From Paracoccaceae bacterium (GTDB lineage: Bacteria; Pseudomonadota; Alphaproteobacteria; Rhodobacterales; Rhodobacteraceae), in the NCBI GenBank assembly GCA_015487255.1, contig WFQA01000183.1:1-26643 (forward strand): DNA of 26,643 bases, in the 5' to 3' direction. Under the pieces are notes generated by a model, which did not search any database, was not told the origin of the DNA, and saw nothing but the letters and a program-made list of their open reading frames with translations. Of the stretch, positions 1 to 7,668 are shown one piece after another. The translations under genes and the position numbers were made by a program. The number at the start of each line of letters is the position of its first letter. The stretch's first letter is position 1.

Positions 1-171
1 TCCGGCACCCGGAAAGAGGATTTGCTGGTTGATAAATCTGACCTCACCAAACTGTTTGTGCTGCGCCGGATCCTCAACCCGATGGGCACGAGCGATGCGA
101 TTGATTTCTTGTTGAGCAAGTTGAAGCAAACTAAAACCAACGCTGATTTCTTTGATTCAATGAACGCTTAA
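1..171 (+). CDS. rho: Transcription termination factor Rho, C-terminal end (partial)
   Basis: The window opens inside this gene; 56 codons in frame 1 remain before a TAA stop at 169-171. The readable tail contains the pattern LFVLRRILNPMG followed by AIDFLL and a short acidic end, which is the conserved C-terminus of Rho, the hexameric RNA-dependent ATPase that ends transcription. The nucleotide-binding and RNA-binding domains lie upstream of the window. Rho directly before mnmE is the usual arrangement in Rhodobacterales and many other alphaproteobacteria, which supports the call. No clear intrinsic terminator follows; the 122 bp up to mnmE contain only a 5-bp hairpin (TGAAT/ATTCA). Confidence 0.9.
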   Translation, partial: SGTRKEDLLVDKSDLTKLFVLRRILNPMGTSDAIDFLLSKLKQTKTNADFFDSMNA

Positions 172-293
172 TTCAATAATATCAGGTGGTTGCAACGTTT
201 TCGTTTAAGTGTTGAATCGCAATTCACTGCCTTTCGCCGCGCTCAAATAAAATTGTGAAACCCTTTTCTTGATGTGAAGCGGAAAACGCATAG

Positions 294-1595
294 ATGGAAT
301 TTGATGATACGATATTTGCTTTGGCAAGTGCGCGGGGGCGGGCCGGTGTTGCGGTAATCCGGGTTTCGGGTCCGCAGGCGTTTTCATCTGTTTTGCAGCT
401 GGCCAAGGCACTGCCTGCGCCGCGAAAAACCTCTTTGCGGCTGCTCTGGGATGGAGATGAGCCACTTGATCAGGCGTTGGTAATTACCTTTGAAAAGGGC
501 GCGAGCTTTACCGGCGAAGATGTGGCGGAATTTCACCTGCATGGCGGGGTGGCGGTGGTGCAGGCCGTGCTTTCGGCGCTTGGTCGGCTCAAGGGTTTGC
601 GCCTGGCCAAGCCCGGTGAGTTCACCCGCCGTGCGTTGGAGAATGACCGGCTCGACCTGCCACAGGTGGAGGGGCTGGCGGACCTGATTGAGGCGGAAAC
701 CGAAGCGCAGCGCAAGCAGGCGCTGAAGGTGATGCAGGGGTCACTGAGTGCAAAATGTGAAGAGTGGCGACAAAAGCTGGTGCGGGCGATGGCGCTGCTG
801 GAGGCGGTGATAGATTTTGCCGATGAAGATGTGCCGGTTGATGTGCGCCCGGAAGTAGTGGAGCTGGTGGGCGCTGTGTTGGCCAGTATCTCAAAAGAAA
901 TTGCCGGCCATGATTCAGCCGAGCGGATTCGGGACGGTTTTGAAGTGGCGCTGGTTGGCGCGCCCAACATTGGTAAATCAACCCTGCTGAACGCGATTGC
1001 CGGGCGTGATGCGGCGATTACCTCAGAGATTGCCGGCACAACACGGGATGTGATTGAAGTGCGGCTTGATTTGCAGGGGCTGCCGGTAACCCTGCTTGAC
1101 CTTGCCGGGATACGCGAGGCGCAAGACGAGGTTGAGGCGCTTGGGGTGGAGCGGGCGAAATCTCGGGCGGTGGAGGCTGATATCCGGGTTTTTCTGATTG
1201 AAAACGAAGAGCAGGTGGAAAGAATTGGGGTTTTCCGGCAAAAAGGTGATATTGTGGTGATGGGCAAGGGCGATCTGTCAACGGTAGCCGGGCTGAAAGT
1301 ATCCGGCAAAACTGGGCTGGGAATTGAGGAATTGTTGGAATGTATCTCTTGTGAGGTCCGCGATAGAACGGTTGGATCGAGTAGTTTGATTCGAGAAAGA
1401 CATTTACAAGCCATTGTAAAGGCTGAGGAAAACCTGAAAAAAGTGCTTTTAGGGATTGAGAGTGAAGACGGGCTTGGGGAGTTGATCGCGGCTGATTTAC
1501 GCTTTGCGGTAACAGCGCTGGATGAGCTGATCGGGCGTGTGGATGTAGAGCAGGTGTTGGGTGAGATTTTTGCAGGGTTCTGCATTGGAAAATAG
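294..1595 (+). CDS. mnmE: tRNA-5-carboxymethylaminomethyluridine(34) synthesis GTPase MnmE
   Basis: 433 residues, slightly shorter than the roughly 450 of E. coli MnmE. With MnmG it forms the complex that installs (carboxymethyl)aminomethyl groups on the wobble uridine of certain tRNAs. The N-terminal folate-binding domain begins DTIFALASARGRAGVAVIR and carries HLHGG at residues 81-85. The embedded G domain shows G1 GAPNIGKST at 222-230, the K-loop/G2 IAGTTRD at 246-252 and G3 DLAG at 269-272. The C-terminus is the family signature FCIGK, whose Cys is functionally important. G4 reads GKGD (324-327) instead of the usual NKxD, so guanine recognition may be altered. ATG start; weak purine-rich GCGGAAAA upstream. 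mnmG follows 2 bp after the stop, so the two partners are probably co-translated. Confidence 0.95.
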   Translation: MEFDDTIFALASARGRAGVAVIRVSGPQAFSSVLQLAKALPAPRKTSLRLLWDGDEPLDQALVITFEKGASFTGEDVAEFHLHGGVAVVQAVLSALGRLKGLRLAKPGEFTRRALENDRLDLPQVEGLADLIEAETEAQRKQALKVMQGSLSAKCEEWRQKLVRAMALLEAVIDFADEDVPVDVRPEVVELVGAVLASISKEIAGHDSAERIRDGFEVALVGAPNIGKSTLLNAIAGRDAAITSEIAGTTRDVIEVRLDLQGLPVTLLDLAGIREAQDEVEALGVERAKSRAVEADIRVFLIENEEQVERIGVFRQKGDIVVMGKGDLSTVAGLKVSGKTGLGIEELLECISCEVRDRTVGSSSLIRERHLQAIVKAEENLKKVLLGIESEDGLGELIAADLRFAVTALDELIGRVDVEQVLGEIFAGFCIGK

Positions 1596-1597
1596 GA

Positions 1598-3469
1598 ATG
1601 TTTCACGTGAAACAGTTTGATGTAGTTGTGGTTGGTGGTGGGCATGCGGGCACAGAGGCGGCGCATGTGGCTTTTCGCATGGGTTGCTCTGTGGCGCTTG
1701 TCACCCATAGTTTTGCCAAAATCGGTGAAATGTCCTGTAACCCGGCGATTGGTGGTTTGGGCAAGGGGCATCTGGTGCGCGAGATTGATGCGCTAGATGG
1801 ATTGATGGGCCGGGCTGCGGATGCAGCAGGCATACAGTTTCGGTTGTTGAACCGCAGGAAGGGTCCTGCCGTTCGTGGGCCACGCACACAGGCGGACCGA
1901 AAGCTTTACCGTCAGGCGATGCAGGCTATGATGGCAGGCTTGGATGGGTTGGATATTATCGAAGCCGAGGTTGCTGACTTGATCGAGCATCAAGGCAGAA
2001 TCGCCGGTATTGTGTTGGCTGATGGCAGCAAGATTGCCGCCAATGCGGTTATTTTGACTACTGGCACGTTTTTGCGTGGTATTATTCATATTGGAGGGCA
2101 AAAGCAATCCGGTGGACGAATGGGGGATCAGCCTTCTATTGCCCTTGCCAAGAGAATTGATGATCTTGGTTTGCCGCTTGGCCGTTTGAAAACGGGCACA
2201 CCCCCACGGCTGGATGGGCGCAGCATCAACTGGGATATTTTGGAAAAACAACAAGCGGATGATGAGCCAGAGCTGTTTTCCTTCATGTCTGTAGTGGCAT
2301 CGCAAAGGCAAATCGAGTGCGGCATAACCCACACAAATGCGCAGACTCACGATATTATCCGGGAAAATCTGGCAAGCTCCGCCATGTATGGTGGCATGAT
2401 CGGCGGCATTGGGCCGCGATATTGCCCCTCAATCGAAGACAAGATAGTTCGGTTTGATGAGAAGGATTCACATCAGATTTTTTTAGAGCCTGAGGGGCTG
2501 GACGATAACACCGTTTATCCAAACGGGATCTCCACCTCACTGCCTTTGGAGGTGCAGATAAAATATGTGCGATCCATTCGTGGCCTTGAACATGCTAAAA
2601 TCATCCAGCCCGGCTATGCGATTGAGTATGATTATGTCGATCCAAGAAGTTTGAGCCCCAGCCTGGAGGTGAAAAATGCGCCGGGGTTGTTTTTGGCTGG
2701 GCAAATAAATGGCACAACCGGATATGAAGAAGCCGCCGCGCAGGGCTTATACGCTGGATTGCACGCTGCGGCAGGGATTAAGCAAAAAATATTACCGTTG
2801 ATCGACCGCACAAACAGCTATCTGGGTGTGATGATTGATGATCTGGTGACCAAAGGGGTTAAAGAGCCTTATCGCATGTTTACCTCACGGGCCGAATACC
2901 GCCTGCTTTTACGGGCCGATAATGCCGACCAGCGGTTAACGCCGCTTGGCATTGAGTTGGGAATTGTTGGGGCGCAGCGAAATAACGCCTTTAACCAAAA
3001 GATGGAAGCGCTTTCCTCTGCCCGGGCGCTTTGCGAATCTCTGGAAATTTCCCCCAATGAGGCAAAAGGAAAAGGTTTTGTGCTCAGTCAGGATGGGCGC
3101 AAGCGCAGTGCCATATCTTTGCTTTCCCAAAGCAGGGTTGATTTTAGCCAGCTTGTTGGTGTTTGGCCTGAGCTGGCTGAGATAGATAGAAAGATTCAAG
3201 AGCAACTAGCCGCCGATGCCCTTTACGCCTCTTACGTAAAGCGCCAGCAAAGCGGAATAGATGGGTTGAGGCGCGACAGGGCGCATAAAATTCCCGCAAA
3301 TTTTAAATATCGCGGCCTGCCCGGCCTTTCTAATGAGTTATGCGATAAATTAGAGCGAATTAGGCCGGAAACTCTGGATCAGGCAAATAGAATCGAGGGT
3401 ATGACTCCTCCCGCTCTTATGGTGATACTGTCAAAAATCCGATCACAGGCGATGCGCGATGCAATTTGA
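1598..3469 (+). CDS. mnmG: tRNA uridine-5-carboxymethylaminomethyl(34) synthesis FAD-dependent enzyme MnmG
   Basis: 623 residues, the usual length. This is the FAD- and NADH-dependent partner of MnmE in wobble-uridine modification. The Rossmann FAD motif GGGHAG lies at residues 13-18, followed by the family pattern EMSCNPAIGGLGKGH; TGTFLRG, GRLKTGTPPRL and PGYAIEYDYVDPR are further MnmG hallmarks, and the C-terminal helical domain ends near YRGLPGLS. The start ATG lies inside a perfect parS palindrome (1599-1614), so the first residues FHVKQ are dictated by that site. The stop overlaps the proposed rsmG start by 11 bp. Base composition is more AT-rich here and in rsmG than in most of the window. 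Confidence 0.96.
   Translation: MFHVKQFDVVVVGGGHAGTEAAHVAFRMGCSVALVTHSFAKIGEMSCNPAIGGLGKGHLVREIDALDGLMGRAADAAGIQFRLLNRRKGPAVRGPRTQADRKLYRQAMQAMMAGLDGLDIIEAEVADLIEHQGRIAGIVLADGSKIAANAVILTTGTFLRGIIHIGGQKQSGGRMGDQPSIALAKRIDDLGLPLGRLKTGTPPRLDGRSINWDILEKQQADDEPELFSFMSVVASQRQIECGITHTNAQTHDIIRENLASSAMYGGMIGGIGPRYCPSIEDKIVRFDEKDSHQIFLEPEGLDDNTVYPNGISTSLPLEVQIKYVRSIRGLEHAKIIQPGYAIEYDYVDPRSLSPSLEVKNAPGLFLAGQINGTTGYEEAAAQGLYAGLHAAAGIKQKILPLIDRTNSYLGVMIDDLVTKGVKEPYRMFTSRAEYRLLLRADNADQRLTPLGIELGIVGAQRNNAFNQKMEALSSARALCESLEISPNEAKGKGFVLSQDGRKRSAISLLSQSRVDFSQLVGVWPELAEIDRKIQEQLAADALYASYVKRQQSGIDGLRRDRAHKIPANFKYRGLPGLSNELCDKLERIRPETLDQANRIEGMTPPALMVILSKIRSQAMRDAI
1599..1614. promoter_or_regulatory. parS: parS centromere site, overlapping the mnmG start
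   Basis: TGTTTCACGTGAAACA is a perfect 16-bp palindrome identical to the near-universal bacterial parS consensus bound by chromosomal ParB. It lies about 3.3 kb before parB. It includes the TG of the mnmG start codon, so ParB binding or spreading could influence mnmG expression. The role is inferred from the consensus and from nearby parAB. Confidence 0.93.
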
Positions 3470-4088
3470 TCGGGCTGGGTTTGCCAAGAAGTTTGATGTT
3501 TCACGTGAAACAATGGACCGGTTTGATATTTATGAAGCCTTGCTTGGTAAGTGGAATCCTAAAATAAATCTCGTTGCTGATTCTACGTTGGGCGAGGCCT
3601 GGCACAGGCATTTTGCAGATTCCGCTCAAATTTGGGCGCATTCACCAATAAATGCTAAACTATGGTTGGATTTTGGCTCAGGGGCCGGTTTTCCCGGTTT
3701 GGTCAATGCCATTATAGCCAGGGAAAAAAGGCCGGAAATGCAGTTTGTGCTGGTTGAAAGTGACCAAAGAAAATGTGCTTTCCTGCTCACAGCTGCAAGA
3801 GAAATGGGGTTAAGTATTAAAATAGAGTCGGGCAGGATAGAAGCTCTTCCACCGATAAATGCTGATGTGATAACCGCCAGAGCCGTCACCTCGCTTGAAA
3901 GATTGCTTGATCTGTCACACCTCCATGCGCATAAATCCACCGTTTTATTGTTTCCAAAGGGCAATAGTTACGAATCCGAATTGACCGCAGCGCAAAAGCA
4001 TTGGCATATAGAAGGAAAAACCATCCGGAGCTTGACCGATTCCAACTCTGTGATTCTTAGGATTGAGGAATTTGAGCGTGCCGAATAG
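3459..4088 (+). CDS. rsmG: 16S rRNA (guanine(527)-N(7))-methyltransferase RsmG
   Basis: 209 residues, typical of RsmG (GidB), the S-adenosylmethionine-dependent enzyme that methylates G527 of 16S rRNA; its loss is known to give low-level streptomycin resistance. Family patterns visible are KWNPKINLVA (31-40), then W-x-RH-x2-DS, then the SAM-binding glycine loop LDFGSGAGFPGL (70-81), then RAV near residue 147. The glycine loop reads GSGAG where many homologues have GSGGG. The start at 3459 overlaps the mnmG stop by 11 bp; an in-frame ATG at 3513, just after the second parS, is an alternative but would remove the conserved VSRET segment. The 3' end overlaps parA. Confidence 0.93.
   Translation: MQFDRAGFAKKFDVSRETMDRFDIYEALLGKWNPKINLVADSTLGEAWHRHFADSAQIWAHSPINAKLWLDFGSGAGFPGLVNAIIAREKRPEMQFVLVESDQRKCAFLLTAAREMGLSIKIESGRIEALPPINADVITARAVTSLERLLDLSHLHAHKSTVLLFPKGNSYESELTAAQKHWHIEGKTIRSLTDSNSVILRIEEFERAE
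3497..3512. promoter_or_regulatory. parS: parS centromere site inside rsmG
   Basis: A second exact copy of TGTTTCACGTGAAACA, 1.9 kb from the first. It is read in a different frame here, giving VSRET in RsmG rather than FHVKQ as in MnmG, which shows that DNA and not protein sequence is conserved. It is a probable ParB nucleation site for origin segregation. Confidence 0.93.
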
Positions 4089-4896
4089 CAACCCGCATAT
4101 CATAGCCGTTTCAAACCAAAAAGGTGGCGTTGGCAAAACCACCACCGCCATCAATCTGGGCACCGCTCTGGCGGCTGTTGGCTGTAAGGTATTGATAATA
4201 GACCTTGATTCGCAAGGAAACGCCTCCACCGGCCTTGGCATTTTTCCAGAAAACCGCGCCTTAACCACCTATGACCTGCTGCTGGGGGAGGCGCTGCTCA
4301 AGGATGTCAGCCAGGAAACCCCTGTGCCGGGCCTGTTCGTCGCCCCGTCCACGGTTGATCTCAGTTCAGCCGATGTGGACCTCGTGGAGGATAATAACCG
4401 GGTGCTGCGCCTGCGCAATGCGCTCAACAGCCAGGAATCACTTGATTGCGCCTTTGATTACATCCTGATCGACTGCCCGCCATCCCTTAACCTGCTCACG
4501 ATCAACGCCATGGTTGCCGCCAAATCGGTGCTTGTGCCGCTGCAATGCGAGTTTTTTGCGCTTGAGGGGCTGTCCCAACTTATGCTCACCGTGCGTGAGG
4601 TCCGGCAATCGCTCAACCCGGGGCTTGATCTGCACGGCGTGGTCCTCACCATGTATGACAAACGCAACAACCTCTCCCGGCAGGTCGAGGAAGATGTGCG
4701 CAATAACCTTGGCGATCTGGTTTACGAAACCACGATTCCCCGCAATATCCGCCTTTCTGAAGCCCCTTCACATTCCATTCCTGCATTGATTTATGACCAC
4801 CGCTCAGCCGGGGCCATCGCTTATCAAAAACTCGCTGCTGAGCTGCTGCGGCGCATGAATGACCCCATCGCCCTCAATGAAAGACTCATCGGATGA
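4078..4896 (+). CDS. parA: Chromosome partitioning ATPase ParA (Soj)
   Basis: 272 residues from GTG. ParA is a Walker-type ATPase that binds DNA non-specifically as an ATP dimer and moves ParB-parS complexes. The deviant Walker A motif KGGVGKTT is at residues 15-22, with DLDSQGNASTGLG and DCPPSLNLL as the other ParA/MinD family signatures. I chose GTG 4078 because GAGGAA (4065-4070) lies 7 nt upstream, an excellent ribosome binding site; a TTG at 4063 would add five residues but lacks one. The start overlaps rsmG by 11 bp, and the stop overlaps the parB start as ATGA. Confidence 0.95.
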   Translation: MPNSNPHIIAVSNQKGGVGKTTTAINLGTALAAVGCKVLIIDLDSQGNASTGLGIFPENRALTTYDLLLGEALLKDVSQETPVPGLFVAPSTVDLSSADVDLVEDNNRVLRLRNALNSQESLDCAFDYILIDCPPSLNLLTINAMVAAKSVLVPLQCEFFALEGLSQLMLTVREVRQSLNPGLDLHGVVLTMYDKRNNLSRQVEEDVRNNLGDLVYETTIPRNIRLSEAPSHSIPALIYDHRSAGAIAYQKLAAELLRRMNDPIALNERLIG

Positions 4897-5771
4897 CCAA
4901 GAAACCCCAGCGCCGCAACCTTGGCCGCGGCCTTTCAACCCTGCTTGCCGATGTTGATCTGAGCAGCAACCGCCCAGCGCAAAAACCTGTTTCCGATGCT
5001 TCGGTGCCAATAGAGAAACTACACGCCAACCCTGACCAGCCCCGGCGCTATTTCTCGGATAGTGATCTGGAGGACCTAGCCAGCTCAATTCGTGCCAAAG
5101 GTATCATCCAGCCGCTTATTGTGCGGCCAAACCCGAATATTTCTGAGGAATATCAAATAGTTGCGGGGGAGCGTCGCTGGCGTGCCGCTCAGATGGCGCA
5201 AGTGCACGATATCCCGGTAATTATTCGCGAGCTCGACGACACAGAGGTGCTGGAGCTGGGAATTATCGAAAATATCCAGCGCGCAGACCTGAATGCGGTG
5301 GAAGAAGCGGTTGGATATCGCCAGCTGATGGACCGTTTTGGCCACACCCAGGAGAAACTCGCCGAGGCGCTTGGCAAATCCCGCAGCCATATCGCCAATC
5401 TGTTGCGCCTGCTGACCCTGCCAGACGAGGTGCTGACCTATCTCAAAGACGGCAAGCTTTCAGCCGGCCATGCCCGCGCGCTGGTGCCCGCCGGCAACCC
5501 GGCGGAACTGGCGCGGATGGTGATCAACAAAGGCCTGAATGTGCGGCAAACCGAGGCGTTGGCCAAATCCGGCGGCAAGCAGCTTTCCAGCAAACGCCAG
5601 CTTCAGCCGCCCAAAGATGCCGACACCCGCGCGATAGAAAATGACCTGACCGCGCAACTGCGGCTCAAGGTCACGATCGACCATCGCCATTCTTCAGGCA
5701 AGGGCGAGCTTCGAATCTCCTACACCTCGCTTGAGGAGTTGGACGGGCTGTGCCAGTTATTATCAAACTAA
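4893..5771 (+). CDS. parB: Chromosome partitioning CTPase/DNA-binding protein ParB
   Basis: 292 residues, usual for chromosomal ParB. ParB binds parS and spreads as a CTP-dependent clamp. The N-terminal GRGLSTLLAD (11-20) is the ParA-stimulating segment. The CTP-binding motifs are GERRWRAAQ (92-100) and ENIQR (126-130). A helix-turn-helix that reads parS lies near 151-172 (TQEKLAEALGKSRSHIANLL), and a C-terminal dimerisation domain follows. It is translationally coupled to parA by an ATGA overlap. It is convergent with the next gene, and the two stop codons overlap in the sequence CTAA, leaving no room for a terminator. Confidence 0.96.
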   Translation: MTKKPQRRNLGRGLSTLLADVDLSSNRPAQKPVSDASVPIEKLHANPDQPRRYFSDSDLEDLASSIRAKGIIQPLIVRPNPNISEEYQIVAGERRWRAAQMAQVHDIPVIIRELDDTEVLELGIIENIQRADLNAVEEAVGYRQLMDRFGHTQEKLAEALGKSRSHIANLLRLLTLPDEVLTYLKDGKLSAGHARALVPAGNPAELARMVINKGLNVRQTEALAKSGGKQLSSKRQLQPPKDADTRAIENDLTAQLRLKVTIDHRHSSGKGELRISYTSLEELDGLCQLLSN

Positions 5772-6130
5772 CCTTCTTTTTGCCGCCAGATAAATCTGCC
5801 GATAAAGCCAAGCGCGATGATTTGAAGAATGATATAAGTATAGGGCACGCTAAAGAGCAGGGCGAGCAGGACTGAAGCTATCATCGCCGAGATCGCCATC
5901 AGTTTGGCGCGGCGCCTGATACTCCTATATTTATTCCAGTTTTGAATATCTGGCCCAAAAACCTTGTGGTTTAACAACCAGTTATGAATTTTTCGGGAGG
6001 ATTTAGAAAACCCGAACGCCGCCAGTAAAAAGAATGGCACAGTGGGCAGAAGCGGCAAAAACATCCCCAATGTGCCAAGGCCCAAAGAGCTGCCGCCAAT
6101 GAAAAGCCAGAATATTCTTGCCAGCCCCAT
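5768..6130 (-). CDS. DUF454 family (YbaN-like) inner membrane protein
   Basis: 120 residues from the ATG at 6130, 4 nt after the hemW stop. Three or four hydrophobic stretches are visible: one at the N-terminus (FWLFIGGSSLGLGTLGMF), one around LPLLPTVPFFLLAAFGF, and one or two near the C-terminus. The sequence LGxLGMFLPLLPTVPFFLLAAFxFSKSS is the hallmark of DUF454/YbaN, small membrane proteins of unknown function. An upstream GTG at 6175 would add 15 residues within hemW, but family members begin just before the first membrane helix, so the shorter form is preferred. It is the last gene of the rph operon and ends in a 4-nt stop-codon overlap with parB. Confidence 0.85.
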   Translation of the reverse strand: MGLARIFWLFIGGSSLGLGTLGMFLPLLPTVPFFLLAAFGFSKSSRKIHNWLLNHKVFGPDIQNWNKYRSIRRRAKLMAISAMIASVLLALLFSVPYTYIILQIIALGFIGRFIWRQKEG

Positions 6131-6134
6131 GCCC

Positions 6135-7292
6135 TTAACCCAACAACTCAGATAGGATTGAATTGAGCAAAACACGCCCTTTATCGGTGGTTTTCAGCAT
6201 TTTTCCCTCAACTATAACCATGTCCAACTCCTGCAATTGCCTGAGCCGGTCGGCTGCGAGCGGCTGCCCGGCAAGGGCGTTATAGCGCGTCAAATCACTG
6301 CCTTCTTTTAGGCGCATTGACATCAATAAATACTCAATCGCCTGATCACTATGGGGCAAAACTTCAGGCTCCAGCATGCCATGACCCTTGTTTTTAACGG
6401 ATTCCAGCCATTTTCTTGGGTCTAACTCGGTGTGAAAAGCGGTTCGCTGGCCGTTCAACGTCAACCGCGCATGGGCGCCTGGGCCGATGCCGCCATAATC
6501 GCCATAGCGCCAATATATCTGGTTGTGTTGGCTTTCGGCATCTTTACGGGCATAATTTGAAACCTCATAGCCGTTCAGCCCGTAATTTTCACAAATCTCG
6601 CCAGTGCCCAGATACATATCAGCCGCCGCATCAGATGGTGGAAGGTATCGCAGCTTGCCCTTATCATATAGTGCACCAAACCGGGTGCCCGGCTCGATGG
6701 TGAGCTGATAAAGCGAAAGGTGATCCACCGCCAGATCAAGGGCCTGATGCAACTCGGCAAACCACATTTCAGGGCTTTGGTTTTGCCGGGCGTAGATCAG
6801 GTCAAAACTCACCCGGTCAAATTGTTTTTTGGCTATGTCAAAGGCCGCAAGGGCTTCAGAAACCGAATGCAGACGGCCCAAGGCTTTGAGGTCAACATCG
6901 TTAAGCGCTTGAATTCCCATAGAAATACGGTTTATCCCGGCTTTAGAGAAATCAGCGAATTTACCAGCCTCCACCGAGGTCGGGTTGGCCTCGAGGGTAA
7001 TTTCCGCCCCCGGTTTTAACCCCCAAAGCCGGTCGATTTCATCAATCAAAGTGGCAACAGTCTGTGGCGCCATCAGGCTGGGCGTGCCACCACCAAAGAA
7101 TACGGTGTCCACCGATCTGGCCCCGGTAAGCCGGGCCGAATAACGTAGCTCGGCCAGCAATGCATCGCGCCATTCCTTGTGGTTAATCTCGTCGCTTACA
7201 TGGCTGTTAAAATCACAATACGGGCATTTCGAGAGGCAAAACGGCCAATGGATATAGACCCCAAATCCGCCATGTTGCCAATCATCCAACAA
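6135..7292 (-). CDS. hemW: Radical SAM heme chaperone HemW
   Basis: 385 residues. The radical SAM iron-sulfur motif is C19-x3-C23-x2-C26 followed by DF, which distinguishes HemW from true coproporphyrinogen dehydrogenase HemN (CxC ending). HemW is known to bind heme and deliver it to respiratory proteins. FFGGGTPSL, the EANPTS strand and the C-terminal HemN_C-like domain (EYLLMSMRLKEG) support the call. The start is a TTG overlapping the end of the Rid-like gene by 11 bp; GAGG lies 9 nt upstream and the N-terminus DDWQHGGFGVYIHWPFC fits my memory of Rhodobacterales HemW. Translation is probably coupled to the upstream gene. Confidence 0.92.
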   Translation of the reverse strand: MLDDWQHGGFGVYIHWPFCLSKCPYCDFNSHVSDEINHKEWRDALLAELRYSARLTGARSVDTVFFGGGTPSLMAPQTVATLIDEIDRLWGLKPGAEITLEANPTSVEAGKFADFSKAGINRISMGIQALNDVDLKALGRLHSVSEALAAFDIAKKQFDRVSFDLIYARQNQSPEMWFAELHQALDLAVDHLSLYQLTIEPGTRFGALYDKGKLRYLPPSDAAADMYLGTGEICENYGLNGYEVSNYARKDAESQHNQIYWRYGDYGGIGPGAHARLTLNGQRTAFHTELDPRKWLESVKNKGHGMLEPEVLPHSDQAIEYLLMSMRLKEGSDLTRYNALAGQPLAADRLRQLQELDMVIVEGKMLKTTDKGRVLLNSILSELLG

Positions 7293-7668
7293 AAGCCGTG
7301 ACCTCGATCTCGATCAACATTTCCGGCTTGATCAGCCCGGCAATGATCATGGTGGCCGCCGGGCGAATCTCGCCAAGCATCTGCTCCAATATGGGGCTTA
7401 ATTCATCCACCAAAGCTGCATCCACTACCGTATATTGCACCCGCACAATATCAGCCATATCAAAACCGGCTTCAGTCAGAACATTCCTTATGGTTGCAAA
7501 GCAGTTTTGGGCTTGTGCCACCACATTAACGGGCATTTCCATACTGTGGTAATCATACCCGGTCACACCGGAAATAAAGCACCAATCGCCCTGAACCACC
7601 GCACGGCTATAGCCCATCTTTTGCTCAAAAGGCGAACCGGTGCTGATGAGCTTTCTCTCATTTTTCAT
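7282..7668 (-). CDS. RidA/YjgF-family (Rid) protein lacking the canonical Arg
   Basis: 128 residues from the ATG at 7668; an ATG at 7683 would add five. The start ERKLISTGSPFE, followed by GYSRAVVQGDW and ISGVTGYD, identifies the Rid superfamily, trimeric proteins whose archetype RidA hydrolyses reactive enamine/imine intermediates. Aligning by eye on the C-terminal EIE motif, the carboxylate-binding Arg of classical RidA (Arg105) falls on an Ala; the nearest Arg is three residues earlier (IRPAATMI). Some Rid subfamilies are known to lack this Arg and have no known activity, so imine deaminase activity should not be assumed. It overlaps rdgB by 11 bp upstream and hemW by 11 bp downstream. Confidence 0.85.
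   Translation of the reverse strand: MKNERKLISTGSPFEQKMGYSRAVVQGDWCFISGVTGYDYHSMEMPVNVVAQAQNCFATIRNVLTEAGFDMADIVRVQYTVVDAALVDELSPILEQMLGEIRPAATMIIAGLIKPEMLIEIEVTAFVG

Noticed and set aside
533..1771. 412-codon minus-strand frame opposite mnmE and mnmG
   Set aside because: Ser/Thr/Arg-rich low-complexity product fully antisense to two conserved genes; no start signal.
2505..2530. DnaA-box-like TTATCCAAA as a hint of oriC
   Set aside because: A single poor match inside mnmG coding sequence with no cluster; no origin is supported in this window.
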